A stretch of DNA of 64,000 bases from TK10-74A sp965263065 (GTDB lineage: Bacteria > Chloroflexota > Dehalococcoidia > Bin125), in assembly GCA_965263065.1 (NCBI GenBank), contig CBDHGH010000003.1, positions 1,302,001 to 1,366,000 of the forward strand, in the 5' to 3' direction. The notes under the pieces are model-generated. The model searched no databases and had not been told where the DNA came from. It saw only the letters and a program-made list of their open reading frames with translations. Shown here piece after piece: positions 1-7,214 of the stretch (within the stretch, counting starts at the first letter, position 1; every line of letters starts with the position of its first letter). The translations under genes and the position numbers were made by a program.

Positions 1-1182
1 GACAAGTACGTCGTCGACCTCGCCGCCTTCCCCAACCCCTACCGCCTGCAAGTCATCGACTACCTCCGCGCCCGCTACCGCACGCCGCCCTACACCATCG
101 TCTTCAACTACCCCCAGATCTTCGATTTCCACCCCGCCGACTCCGACACCGACGCCTACATCGCCTTCAAGCGGGCGCTCTTCGGCGCGCTCTATCCGCG
201 CATGGCCGCGATGATGGACCCCGGCGCCCCGCGCCTCATCGACGCCCGTGAGGTGCTCTGGGGCGGCGTCGAAGTCGACGGCATCCCGGCCCTCGAGTTC
301 CCCAGCCAGGTCTCCGCCCAAGACGCCGCCGCCTGGATCAACGACAGCGACCGCGTGATCGGCGTCGCCATCAACGGTGATGTCCGCGCCTACCCCATCC
401 GCATCATCGCCTGGCACGAGATGGTCAACGACACCGTCGGCGGCCTGCCGGTCTCGCTCGCCTACTGCACGCTCTGCGGCGCGCCCATCCTCTACGACGG
501 CCGCGCCGGCGACGCCGTCTACCGCTTCGGCACCAGCGGGCTGCTCTATCGATCCAACAAGCTGATGTACGACCGCACGACGGAGACGCTCTGGAACCAG
601 TTCAGCGGCGAGCCCGTCTGGGGCCCGCTCGCCGGCCGCGGCATCCGGCTGACCCCGTTGCCCGCCGTCCGCACCACCTGGGGCGAGTGGCGCCGCGCCC
701 ATCCCGGCTCCACCGTGCTGGACATCCAGACCGGCTTCAGCCGCGACTACGGCCCCGGCGTCGCCTACGCCGACTACAACGCCAGCCCCGACCCCCTCTT
801 CTACGTCCCCGTCCGGGACGACCGCCTGCCCGCCAAGGCGGAGGTCTACGTCGTGCGGCTGCCCAACGCCGTCGCGGTCTACCCCGTAGCCCGGCTGGCC
901 GAGTTGGTCCTCATCCAGGAGCGCGTCGGCGGCGTCGGCCTCGTCGTGGTCGCCACCGCCGACGGCCTGGGCGGCCGGGCGTACGAGTCGGGCGGCGTGC
1001 GCTTCACCGACGCCGATCCGGCCGCCGGCACGCTCACCGATGCCGCCGGCGGCGTCTGGCTGCTGGACGAGGAGGGCCTGCGCGGCCCCGGCGGTCGCCG
1101 GTTGCCGCGCCTCGGCGGGCATCAGGCTTTCTGGTTCGCGATCGCCAATCACACCCCGCAGGCCGTGCTCTTCGCGGGCTAG
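1..1182 (+). CDS. DUF3179 domain protein, 5' truncated by the window edge
   Basis: The reading frame is open from base 1 and ends with TAG at 1180-1182, giving 393 visible residues, so the true start lies outside the window. An internal ATG at 202 would cut into conserved sequence and is not the start. The DUF3179 core is clear: a WHEMVNDTVGG segment, then YCTLCG with the cysteine pair at fragment residues 156 and 159, then FGTSGLL and MYDRTTETLWNQ. The family's biochemical role is not established. A second, complete DUF3179 gene lies at 9148-10584, so this protein has a close paralogue nearby. The permease operon starts about 120 bases downstream on the same strand. Confidence 0.9.
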   Translation, partial: DKYVVDLAAFPNPYRLQVIDYLRARYRTPPYTIVFNYPQIFDFHPADSDTDAYIAFKRALFGALYPRMAAMMDPGAPRLIDAREVLWGGVEVDGIPALEFPSQVSAQDAAAWINDSDRVIGVAINGDVRAYPIRIIAWHEMVNDTVGGLPVSLAYCTLCGAPILYDGRAGDAVYRFGTSGLLYRSNKLMYDRTTETLWNQFSGEPVWGPLAGRGIRLTPLPAVRTTWGEWRRAHPGSTVLDIQTGFSRDYGPGVAYADYNASPDPLFYVPVRDDRLPAKAEVYVVRLPNAVAVYPVARLAELVLIQERVGGVGLVVVATADGLGGRAYESGGVRFTDADPAAGTLTDAAGGVWLLDEEGLRGPGGRRLPRLGGHQAFWFAIANHTPQAVLFAG

Positions 1183-1299
1183 CAGCCTGCTGACGAAATG
1201 GCCACGTGCGCGCGCGACTGGCGGCCCTGGCCCCGAAAGGGCTAGTATGCGCCGAACCCGCCGAGCCGGGCGGCGATCCACGAAAGGGTGACCGCGCCC

Positions 1300-2232
1300 A
1301 TGCAGTTCTGGAACTTCCTCGCGATCCGGCTGCTCCAGGCGTTCTTCGTCGTCTTCGTCGTGGTGAGCATCGTCTTCTTCGTCTCGCGCACCGTGGGCAG
1401 CCCCGAGACGTTCCTGCTCCCCTTCGACGCGACGAACGCCGATATCGAGGCGCTGCGCGAGAACCTGGGCCTCAACGACCCGATGATCATCCAGTACGGC
1501 AACTTCCTCTGGGAGCTACTGCAGCTGGACTTCGGGAATTCGTTCCGCGGCGGCGGCATCTCAACGATCGAGTCCATCGGCGACCGATCGGTGAACACAT
1601 TCAAGCTGGGCGGCGCGGCGCTCGTCGTCGCCATCGGCGGGTCGGTGCCACTGGGGATCATCGCGGCCCTGCGGCGCGGCAAGCCGGTCGACTGGCTGGC
1701 GCGGCTGCTGGCCGTGATTGGGCAGGCCACCCCCAGCTTCTGGCTGGGCCTGATGATGATCTTCTTCTTCGCCGTGGAGCTGGGCTGGTTCCCCACCGGC
1801 GGCGCATCGGGGTTCAAGGCACTGATCCTGCCGGCCATCTCGCTGGGCTTGCTCGAGATGGCCGCCATCATGCGGCTCACCCGCTCGGGCATGATCGAGG
1901 TGATGGACACCGACTTCATCCGCACCGCGCGCGCCAAGGGCCTGAATGAGCGCGTCGTGATCGTGCGGCACGCGGTGCGGCACGCGCTCCTGCCGGTCGT
2001 CACGGTGATGGGCATCGGCGTGGGCCGCCTGATCGCTGGCTCCGTGATCATCGAAGTCGTGTTCGCCTGGCCCGGCATCGGACGGCTGATCATCGACTCG
2101 ATCCAGCAGAACGACTTCCCGATGGTGCAGACCGCGATCATCGTGCTGGCGGCGTCGATCTCCCTGGCGAACGTGCTCGTGGATGTCTCCTACCGCATCA
2201 TCGATCCCCGGATCCGGGCGGGAGGACTCTGA
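1300..2232 (+). CDS. ABC transporter permease, DppB/OppB family
   Basis: This is the first inner-membrane permease of a peptide/nickel-type (family 5) ABC importer, about 310 residues, near the family's usual length. The N-terminal helix IRLLQAFFVVFVVVSIVFFV, a long periplasmic segment, several further helices and the cytoplasmic EAA-type loop (DTDFIRTARAKGLNERVV, then HALLPVV) are all visible. A GTG at 1288 abuts the GAAAGGG ribosome site with no spacer. The ATG at 1300 lies about 12 bases from that site and matches the start of the decayed copy at 6753 (MQFWHYLAIRL), so 1300 is chosen. The stop overlaps the next permease's ATG (TGATG). No ATPase gene is present in the window. Confidence 0.9.
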   Translation: MQFWNFLAIRLLQAFFVVFVVVSIVFFVSRTVGSPETFLLPFDATNADIEALRENLGLNDPMIIQYGNFLWELLQLDFGNSFRGGGISTIESIGDRSVNTFKLGGAALVVAIGGSVPLGIIAALRRGKPVDWLARLLAVIGQATPSFWLGLMMIFFFAVELGWFPTGGASGFKALILPAISLGLLEMAAIMRLTRSGMIEVMDTDFIRTARAKGLNERVVIVRHAVRHALLPVVTVMGIGVGRLIAGSVIIEVVFAWPGIGRLIIDSIQQNDFPMVQTAIIVLAASISLANVLVDVSYRIIDPRIRAGGL

Positions 2233-3122
2233 TGACCCAGCGCGCGGCGGCGGCGCCGGTTCACATCGACGAGATCCCCGGGGGCATTCGCTGGCGGCGC
2301 TGGCTGGGCCTGTCGCTCCCGTCGCTGATCGCACTGACCCTCCTCGTGACGGGGGTTCTGGCGGACGTGCTCGCCACGCACGACCCGAACTTCATCGACC
2401 TGCTCTCGCGCTTGCAGCCCCCCGTCTTCGATGGGGGCGCCTGGGACCACCCCCTGGGCACCGACGAACTGGGGCGCGACATCTACAGCCGCCTGCTGCA
2501 CGGCGCGCGCGTGTCGCTCATCGTGGTGGCGATCGTCGTGCCGGGCGCGGCGCTGATCGGTACCAGCATCGGCATGATCTCCGGCTGGGTGGGCGGGCTC
2601 ACCGGGCAGGTGCTCATGCGCGTCGTCGACGTCCAACTGGCGCTGCCGTCCATCCTCTTCGCCGTGCTGATGGCCAGCGTCTTCGGCCCCAGCCTGCGCA
2701 ACGTGATCATCATCCTGCTGGTCTGGACCTGGTCCGCCTATGCGCGGCTGGTCCGCGCCGACGTGCTGTCCCTCAAGGAGCGCGACTTTGTCACCGCGTC
2801 CCGGGCGACCGGGGCCAGCGGCGGGTGGATCATGCGCAAGCACCTGCTCCCCAACGTGACCAACACGATCGTCATCGTCATGACCCTGGAGATCGCGATC
2901 GTGATCCTGGCCGAGGCCGCGCTCAGCTTCCTGGGCGTCGGCGTCGCCGCCGGGACGGCCTCCTGGGGACGGATGATCACCGAGGGGCGCGAGGTGATGA
3001 ACGTCGCCTGGTGGCCCATCTGGCTGCCCGGCTTGGCCCTGCTGATCATCTCCCTGACGGGCAACCTGATGGGCGACTGGCTGCGTGACGAACTCGATCC
3101 GCGCCTGCGCCACGTGCGCTAG
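2232..3122 (+). CDS. ABC transporter permease, DppC/OppC family
   Basis: This is the second permease of the family-5 importer, 296 residues. It shows an N-terminal helix (residues about 25-45), the DHPLGTDELGRDIYSR signature that DppC/OppC proteins carry before the first conserved helix block, an EAA loop (ERDFVTASRATGASGGWIM) and a C-terminal GDWLRDELDPRLR tail. The ATG overlaps the upstream stop by one base and follows GGAGG at 2221-2225, so the two permeases are translationally coupled. The last 72 bases (3054-3125) are identical to 6840-6911, the tail of the collapsed permease pair. The binding protein at 3301 is the probable partner. Confidence 0.92.
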   Translation: MTQRAAAAPVHIDEIPGGIRWRRWLGLSLPSLIALTLLVTGVLADVLATHDPNFIDLLSRLQPPVFDGGAWDHPLGTDELGRDIYSRLLHGARVSLIVVAIVVPGAALIGTSIGMISGWVGGLTGQVLMRVVDVQLALPSILFAVLMASVFGPSLRNVIIILLVWTWSAYARLVRADVLSLKERDFVTASRATGASGGWIMRKHLLPNVTNTIVIVMTLEIAIVILAEAALSFLGVGVAAGTASWGRMITEGREVMNVAWWPIWLPGLALLIISLTGNLMGDWLRDELDPRLRHVR

Positions 3123-3205
3123 CCGTCGATCGCCCTCGCCGACCCGGCCGCACCGCTCCCTCCCCGACGCTCTGTTGTCCACTTGATACTTTCTGAGTCC
3201 CGCAG

Positions 3206-3235
3206 TTGATGATTCGGCCTGCGGGCCGCGATACT
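3206..3235 (+). promoter_or_regulatory. Candidate sigma-70 type promoter of binding protein gene
   Basis: TTGATG at 3206-3211 and GATACT at 3230-3235 are separated by 18 bases, upstream of the binding-protein ATG at 3301. The match to the consensus is moderate. A separate promoter here would let the binding protein be made in excess over the permeases, as is common for such importers. Confidence 0.4.
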
Positions 3236-3300
3236 ACCGTCGCTCGACCGCCGTGACGTTCCCAGGCGGGACCGTCGGCGTTGCAACGAAAGGCATTGCC

Positions 3301-5574
3301 ATGAGCGACCGCAACTACTGGACCGCCCTGCGACAGCGAAAGATCTCGCGCCGCACCATGTTGGGAGCCAGCGCGAAGGCTGGCGTTGGAGCGGCTGGCC
3401 TTGCGCTGGTCGGCTGCGGCGACGACGACGATGACGCCGCGCCGGCAGTCGTCGACTCGTCGGCGATCGACGCCGCGGCGGGCGACGCCGCGGCCGCGGC
3501 GGAGGCCGCGAGCGACGCCGCCGAGGCCGCGGGCCGCGCCGCCGAAGCCGCCGAGGCGGCCTCCGCCCTGGCGGCCGAAGCGGCCGAATCGGATGACGCC
3601 GAACAGGCGGCCGCTGCCGCCCAGGCGGCCGCCGATGCGGCTGCCGACGCGGCCGACGCGGCCCGGGCCGCGGGCGACGCGGGCGCCGCCGCCGTCGCGC
3701 AGGCGGCCGCCGATGCCGCCGAGGCCGCCGCCCAGGCCGCGCGGGAGGCGGGCGCCGAGGACACCGCCGCCGCCGCCGCTGCCGCGCAGGCCGCCGCCGA
3801 CGCCGCAGCTGCGGCTGCGGCCGCCGCCGGGGAGGCGTCCGCTGCGGCGGCCGAGACCGCGGCCGCGGCAGTCGCTGCGGCCCAAGAGGCCGCCGAAGCG
3901 GCCCAGGAGGCCGCCAGCGCGGCTGGCGCCGCCGTCGCCGCCGGGATGGGCGAGGACGCCGAGTTCTCCGTGCCCTGGCCGCTGGACGAGGTCGATCTGG
4001 ACGCCTCGGTCGTCACGGCGGTCCCCTCCGACAACGGGGGCCTGGATCAGGGGCGTACCGCCAGCTTCACCAACTTCTACTCGCACGGCGCCGTCTTCGG
4101 CCCGGCGATGCAGGTGGACCCGCGCGATAACAGCCTGATAGCGACGGTCGCCACGCCGGAGTGGATCGACCCCGTCTCGATCCGGGCGGCGATCGCTCCG
4201 GCGCCGTTCCATGACGGCTCGACCGTCACGGCGCACGACCTAGTGTTCACCCACGAGCGCGCGGGCGGCGTCGCCGAATATCACGACGGCGGCGCGACGT
4301 CCGATCACCCCGGCGGCTGGACGACGTGCTGCGGGGTCTGGGGATCGAGCACTTGGGCCCGCAGCGAGGCCGTGGACGACCGCACCTGGGAGATCGAACT
4401 CCCGGGGCCCGACGCGTCCTTCCTCCTCCTCCACATGGCCACGGTCAACACCTCCATCTTCTCCAAGGCGGATACGGAGCGGCGGGGCGACACCGCGGTG
4501 GACCGATCCCCGATGGGCACCGGCCCCTACCGCTTCGTGAGCCACACGGAGGACGAGGACTTCGTCTTCGAGCGCTTCGAGGACCACTTCTTCCCGCTGG
4601 ACCACCCCGTCCGGGTGCCGCACGTGCCCCACAACCAACAGCTGACGGTCCTGGTGCGGCCCGAACTCCAGTCGCGCCTGGCCGGCCTCGAGGCCGGCGA
4701 GATCGACATGATGGAGGGGGTGGGCCCCGACGTCGCCGAGCCGTACCTGGACGACCCCGACTTCACCGTGCAGTGGGGAGCCCCCCTCACCTGGGGCCTC
4801 CAGCACATCCAGCCCAACCTGTTCGCCCAGACGTTGGACGACGGCAGCCCGAACCCGTTCCTGGACGTCCGCGTCCGCCGGGCCGCGAACCACGCGGTCA
4901 ACCGCCAGGTCCTGATCGACAACCTCCTGCTCGGCGTCGGCGAGCAGTCACTCGTCGCGCACAGCACCGCCCAGGGCTACCCGACCCCGGAGCAGAAGCA
5001 GGAGGTCACCTACGCCTACGACCCCGAGCGGGCGCGGGCGCTGCTGGCCGAGGCCGGCTACCCGGACGGCTTCGACATCCCCCTGTACTGGACGCCCGAC
5101 TGGGGCGGCTCGTATATCTCGGACATGGTGCTGGCGGTCGCGCAGGATCTGAACGCGGTCGGCATCCGGGTGGAACCCATGTCGCTCGGCGCCGGCGACT
5201 ACTTCTCCGATGCGTACACCCGCGGCCGGGACCAGGCCCCGCCGGGCCTCTACTGGTTCTGGGGCAGCCCCAACCCCGATGTCGGACATCCGTGGGAGTG
5301 TTGCGCCGGGCCCCGAGGCTTCTTCAGCCTCGCGGCGCCCCCGGAACCCGACATGGACGAGATGTTCCTCGCGCAGAGGGTCGAGCAAGATCCCGAACGG
5401 CGCCTCGAGATGATCGCGGAATTCATCCTGGAGCACGCGCGCCGCGCGTACTACATCTACATCGTCGAGCCCCCGGACGGCGTCCTCTCCCGCAGCGACG
5501 TCAACTGGCCCAAGGGCGGCCGGCTGGGGCTGCTGAACTTCTACAGCACCTACGCCGCGCAGCGGCGCATCTGA
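3301..5574 (+). CDS. Tat-exported ABC substrate-binding lipoprotein (family 5) with long Ala-rich stalk
   Basis: This is the extracytoplasmic solute receptor of a peptide-type ABC importer, 757 residues. The ATG at 3301 follows GAAAGG (3288-3293) and yields a twin-arginine signal (SRRTMLG, residues 16-22) ending in a lipobox LVGC with Cys39, then an Asp run. Residues about 46-214 are almost only Ala with Glu, Asp, Gln and Gly, in AADAAEAA-like repeats; this is probably a helical stalk between the lipid anchor and the receptor. The SBP_bac_5 fold follows, with APFHDGSTVTAHDLVFT, PMGTGPYRF and a late segment on EQARALLAEAGYPDGF-like sequence. The stalk makes the protein unusually long for the family. 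It lies directly downstream of the two permeases. The substrate is not predictable. Confidence 0.92.
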   Translation: MSDRNYWTALRQRKISRRTMLGASAKAGVGAAGLALVGCGDDDDDAAPAVVDSSAIDAAAGDAAAAAEAASDAAEAAGRAAEAAEAASALAAEAAESDDAEQAAAAAQAAADAAADAADAARAAGDAGAAAVAQAAADAAEAAAQAAREAGAEDTAAAAAAAQAAADAAAAAAAAAGEASAAAAETAAAAVAAAQEAAEAAQEAASAAGAAVAAGMGEDAEFSVPWPLDEVDLDASVVTAVPSDNGGLDQGRTASFTNFYSHGAVFGPAMQVDPRDNSLIATVATPEWIDPVSIRAAIAPAPFHDGSTVTAHDLVFTHERAGGVAEYHDGGATSDHPGGWTTCCGVWGSSTWARSEAVDDRTWEIELPGPDASFLLLHMATVNTSIFSKADTERRGDTAVDRSPMGTGPYRFVSHTEDEDFVFERFEDHFFPLDHPVRVPHVPHNQQLTVLVRPELQSRLAGLEAGEIDMMEGVGPDVAEPYLDDPDFTVQWGAPLTWGLQHIQPNLFAQTLDDGSPNPFLDVRVRRAANHAVNRQVLIDNLLLGVGEQSLVAHSTAQGYPTPEQKQEVTYAYDPERARALLAEAGYPDGFDIPLYWTPDWGGSYISDMVLAVAQDLNAVGIRVEPMSLGAGDYFSDAYTRGRDQAPPGLYWFWGSPNPDVGHPWECCAGPRGFFSLAAPPEPDMDEMFLAQRVEQDPERRLEMIAEFILEHARRAYYIYIVEPPDGVLSRSDVNWPKGGRLGLLNFYSTYAAQRRI

Positions 5575-5582
5575 CGCCCGGA

Positions 5583-5628
5583 CCCTCACCCCCTCACCCC
5601 CTCACCATCTGAACCGATGGAGAGGGGG
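5583..5628. repeat. Palindromic interspersed repeat, possible terminator of binding protein gene
   Basis: CCCTCACCC-like units lead into a hairpin with arms 5597-5609 and 5616-5628, 13 bp with one A-A mismatch, and a TGAACC loop. The same element, with a perfect 13-bp stem, occurs at 60754-60784. Both copies lie just downstream of a family-5 binding-protein gene. No U-run follows, so a termination role is inferred only from position. Confidence 0.65.
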
Positions 5629-5696
5629 GACCGGAGGGACGGCTTCGGGGCACCGCCGCGGGGCGTCCCGCGACTCTCGGAAAGGAAGACCCGATC

Positions 5697-6611
5697 ATGG
5701 ACATCACCGCTCTGCAAGCCTCACCCGCCGCCGACGCCGCCGTCAGCGAGATCACCCGCTACGGCTTGGAGCGCAACGTCGTCGAGCTCGACGCCTACGG
5801 TTTCACCGTCATCCCGCCGGAGAAGACGGGGGCCGCGCCCGGCTTCGTGGAGCGCCTGCGCGACGCCATCCTCCGCACGCACGGCGCCCGCAACGATGAT
5901 CCGATCGACGACTACCGCACGGCCGAGCTCAAGACGGGGCTGCGGAACAGTTGGTGGCTGCTCGAGGAGGATGAGGCCTTCGTCGAAGCCGTCCTCAACC
6001 CGGCGGCCCTGGCGATCGCCCGCTGGATGTGCGGCCAGAGCGCGGTCATGACCGGCGCCACCTGGCTGCTCAAGGGGAGCAACAAGGTTCCCGGTCTCGG
6101 CAAGGGCGACCAGACGGATCCCCTGTTGCTCCACAACGACGCCCAAGGCGTGCCGCCGCCCATGTCCCAGTACGCCCACTTCTGCAACACCTCCTGGGTG
6201 CTGAGCGACTACAGCAAGGAGGAGGACGGTCCCACGGTGTACGTGCCGGGCAGCCACCTCTTCGGCCGCCCCCCGTTCGCCCACGAGCAGGACTTCACGC
6301 GGGAGGACAGCCCCTACCGCGTCGTGCCGCTGAGCGCGCGCGAGGGCTCCCTGGCCGTCTGGCACGGCGCGACCTGGCACGGCGCGCTGCCCCGCACCAC
6401 GCCCGGCCTGCGCGTCACCCTGGTCATGGCCTGGATGCGCTCGTACATGAAGCCGATCCAGGATTGGCGGGAGAGCGACGCCGAGTTCCTCGACCGCCAC
6501 CCCGAACTGGCGCGCCTCTTGGGCCTCGAGCACCTCTACCCGTTCAAGTACGAGGAAGAGGCGGGGCGCGCCGAGGCACTCAAGGTCGCCGGCCGCGACC
6601 AGTTCGCGTAG
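5697..6611 (+). CDS. Phytanoyl-CoA dioxygenase (PhyH) family oxygenase
   Basis: This is a predicted Fe(II)/2-oxoglutarate oxygenase of 304 residues. The metal-binding H-x-D is His146-Asn-Asp148 (LLLHNDAQG). The distal histidine is His223 or His228 in AVWHGATWHGALPR, and Arg239 (PGLRVTL) fits the 2-oxoglutarate-binding arginine. The ATG follows GGAAAGGA at 5679-5686. Family members hydroxylate lipids, small acids or natural products; nothing here fixes the substrate. It sits between two binding-protein genes, inside what looks like a duplicated transporter locus, so the substrate may be a compound taken up by that transporter. Confidence 0.85.
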   Translation: MDITALQASPAADAAVSEITRYGLERNVVELDAYGFTVIPPEKTGAAPGFVERLRDAILRTHGARNDDPIDDYRTAELKTGLRNSWWLLEEDEAFVEAVLNPAALAIARWMCGQSAVMTGATWLLKGSNKVPGLGKGDQTDPLLLHNDAQGVPPPMSQYAHFCNTSWVLSDYSKEEDGPTVYVPGSHLFGRPPFAHEQDFTREDSPYRVVPLSAREGSLAVWHGATWHGALPRTTPGLRVTLVMAWMRSYMKPIQDWRESDAEFLDRHPELARLLGLEHLYPFKYEEEAGRAEALKVAGRDQFA

Positions 6612-6693
6612 GCGGCCCCCGCCGAACGCGCCCCTGGAGGATGCGCCCACCGGGATCGGAGCCGGCGAGACGCCGCGCGCGCCGGAGCCGGGG

Positions 6694-6730
6694 GAACGCC
6701 CCCGCCGGAACACCCCCGCCGGAACACCGG
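6694..6730. repeat. 14-nt tandem repeat, 2.6 copies
   Basis: Units GAACGCCCCCGCCG (6694-6707), GAACACCCCCGCCG (6708-6721) and a partial GAACACCGG (6722-6730) lie directly upstream of the collapsed permease gene. Confidence 0.8.
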
Positions 6731-6752
6731 AGAGCGATCCGCAAGGGATCTG

Positions 6753-6908
6753 ATGCAGTTCTGGCACTACCTCGCGATCCGGCTGGTCCAGGCTTGGTGG
6801 ACGATCTGGCTGCCGGGGCTGGCCCTGCTCACGGTCTCGCTGACGGGCAACCTGATGGGCGACTGGCTGCGTGACGAACTCGATCCGCGCCTGCGCCACG
6901 TGCGCTAG
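6753..6908 (+). pseudogene. Collapsed DppB-DppC permease pair, in-frame deletion scar
   Basis: An open frame of 51 codons begins MQFWHYLAIRLVQA, matching the first 14 residues of the permease at 1300. It continues without a frame break as WWTIWLPGLALL to GDWLRDELDPRLRHVR, matching the last 37 residues of the permease at 2232. Everything between, about 1.67 kb in the intact operon, is missing. The junction falls at a shared Ala codon (GC). The last 72 bases are identical to the intact operon. It precedes the second binding-protein gene exactly as the intact permeases precede the first, so this is the remains of a duplicated operon. The product cannot form a permease. Confidence 0.88.
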
Positions 6909-7043
6909 CCGGAGGCCGCCGCGATCGCGGTGGCGTGGGGACGCGTCCAGCCCAGCGTGCGCTCGCCCAGCAGCGCCGCGCCATCACGGGCTGCTTCCCG
7001 GTGCACAAGCTCGTCTAGCCACGGCTTCACCGCCACGCGATAA

Positions 7044-7071
7044 CGAGCGGCCGCCGCAAGGCGGTCGCTCG
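7044..7071 (+). terminator. GC-rich hairpin with GCAA tetraloop
   Basis: A 12-bp stem (7044-7055 with 7060-7071, one G-U pair) closes a GCAA loop at 7056-7059. It closely resembles the hairpin at 9092-9121 on the other side of the binding-protein gene. No T-run follows, so it could be a terminator or a copy of a small repeat. Confidence 0.5.
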
Positions 7072-7117
7072 CGGTGCGCGCCGCCGCTCTCCGTCGCGCT
7101 GCGATCAAGCGATCCCC

Positions 7118-7146
7118 TTGGCAGTCGCGGTGTCATGGCGTATTCT
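7118..7146 (+). promoter_or_regulatory. Sigma-70 type promoter of second binding protein gene
   Basis: TTGGCA (7118-7123) and TATTCT (7141-7146) have an ideal 17-base spacing. Transcription would start near 7153, giving a leader of about 60 bases before the ATG at 7215. The surrounding gap 6909-7214 otherwise holds only the hairpin at 7044-7071. Confidence 0.6.
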
Positions 7147-7214
7147 TTGTGCCGTTGTTCGCGCCTCCCGGCGCGATGTCAAAGTGCGACCACGCGTCGC
7201 GAGAGGAGACTGCC

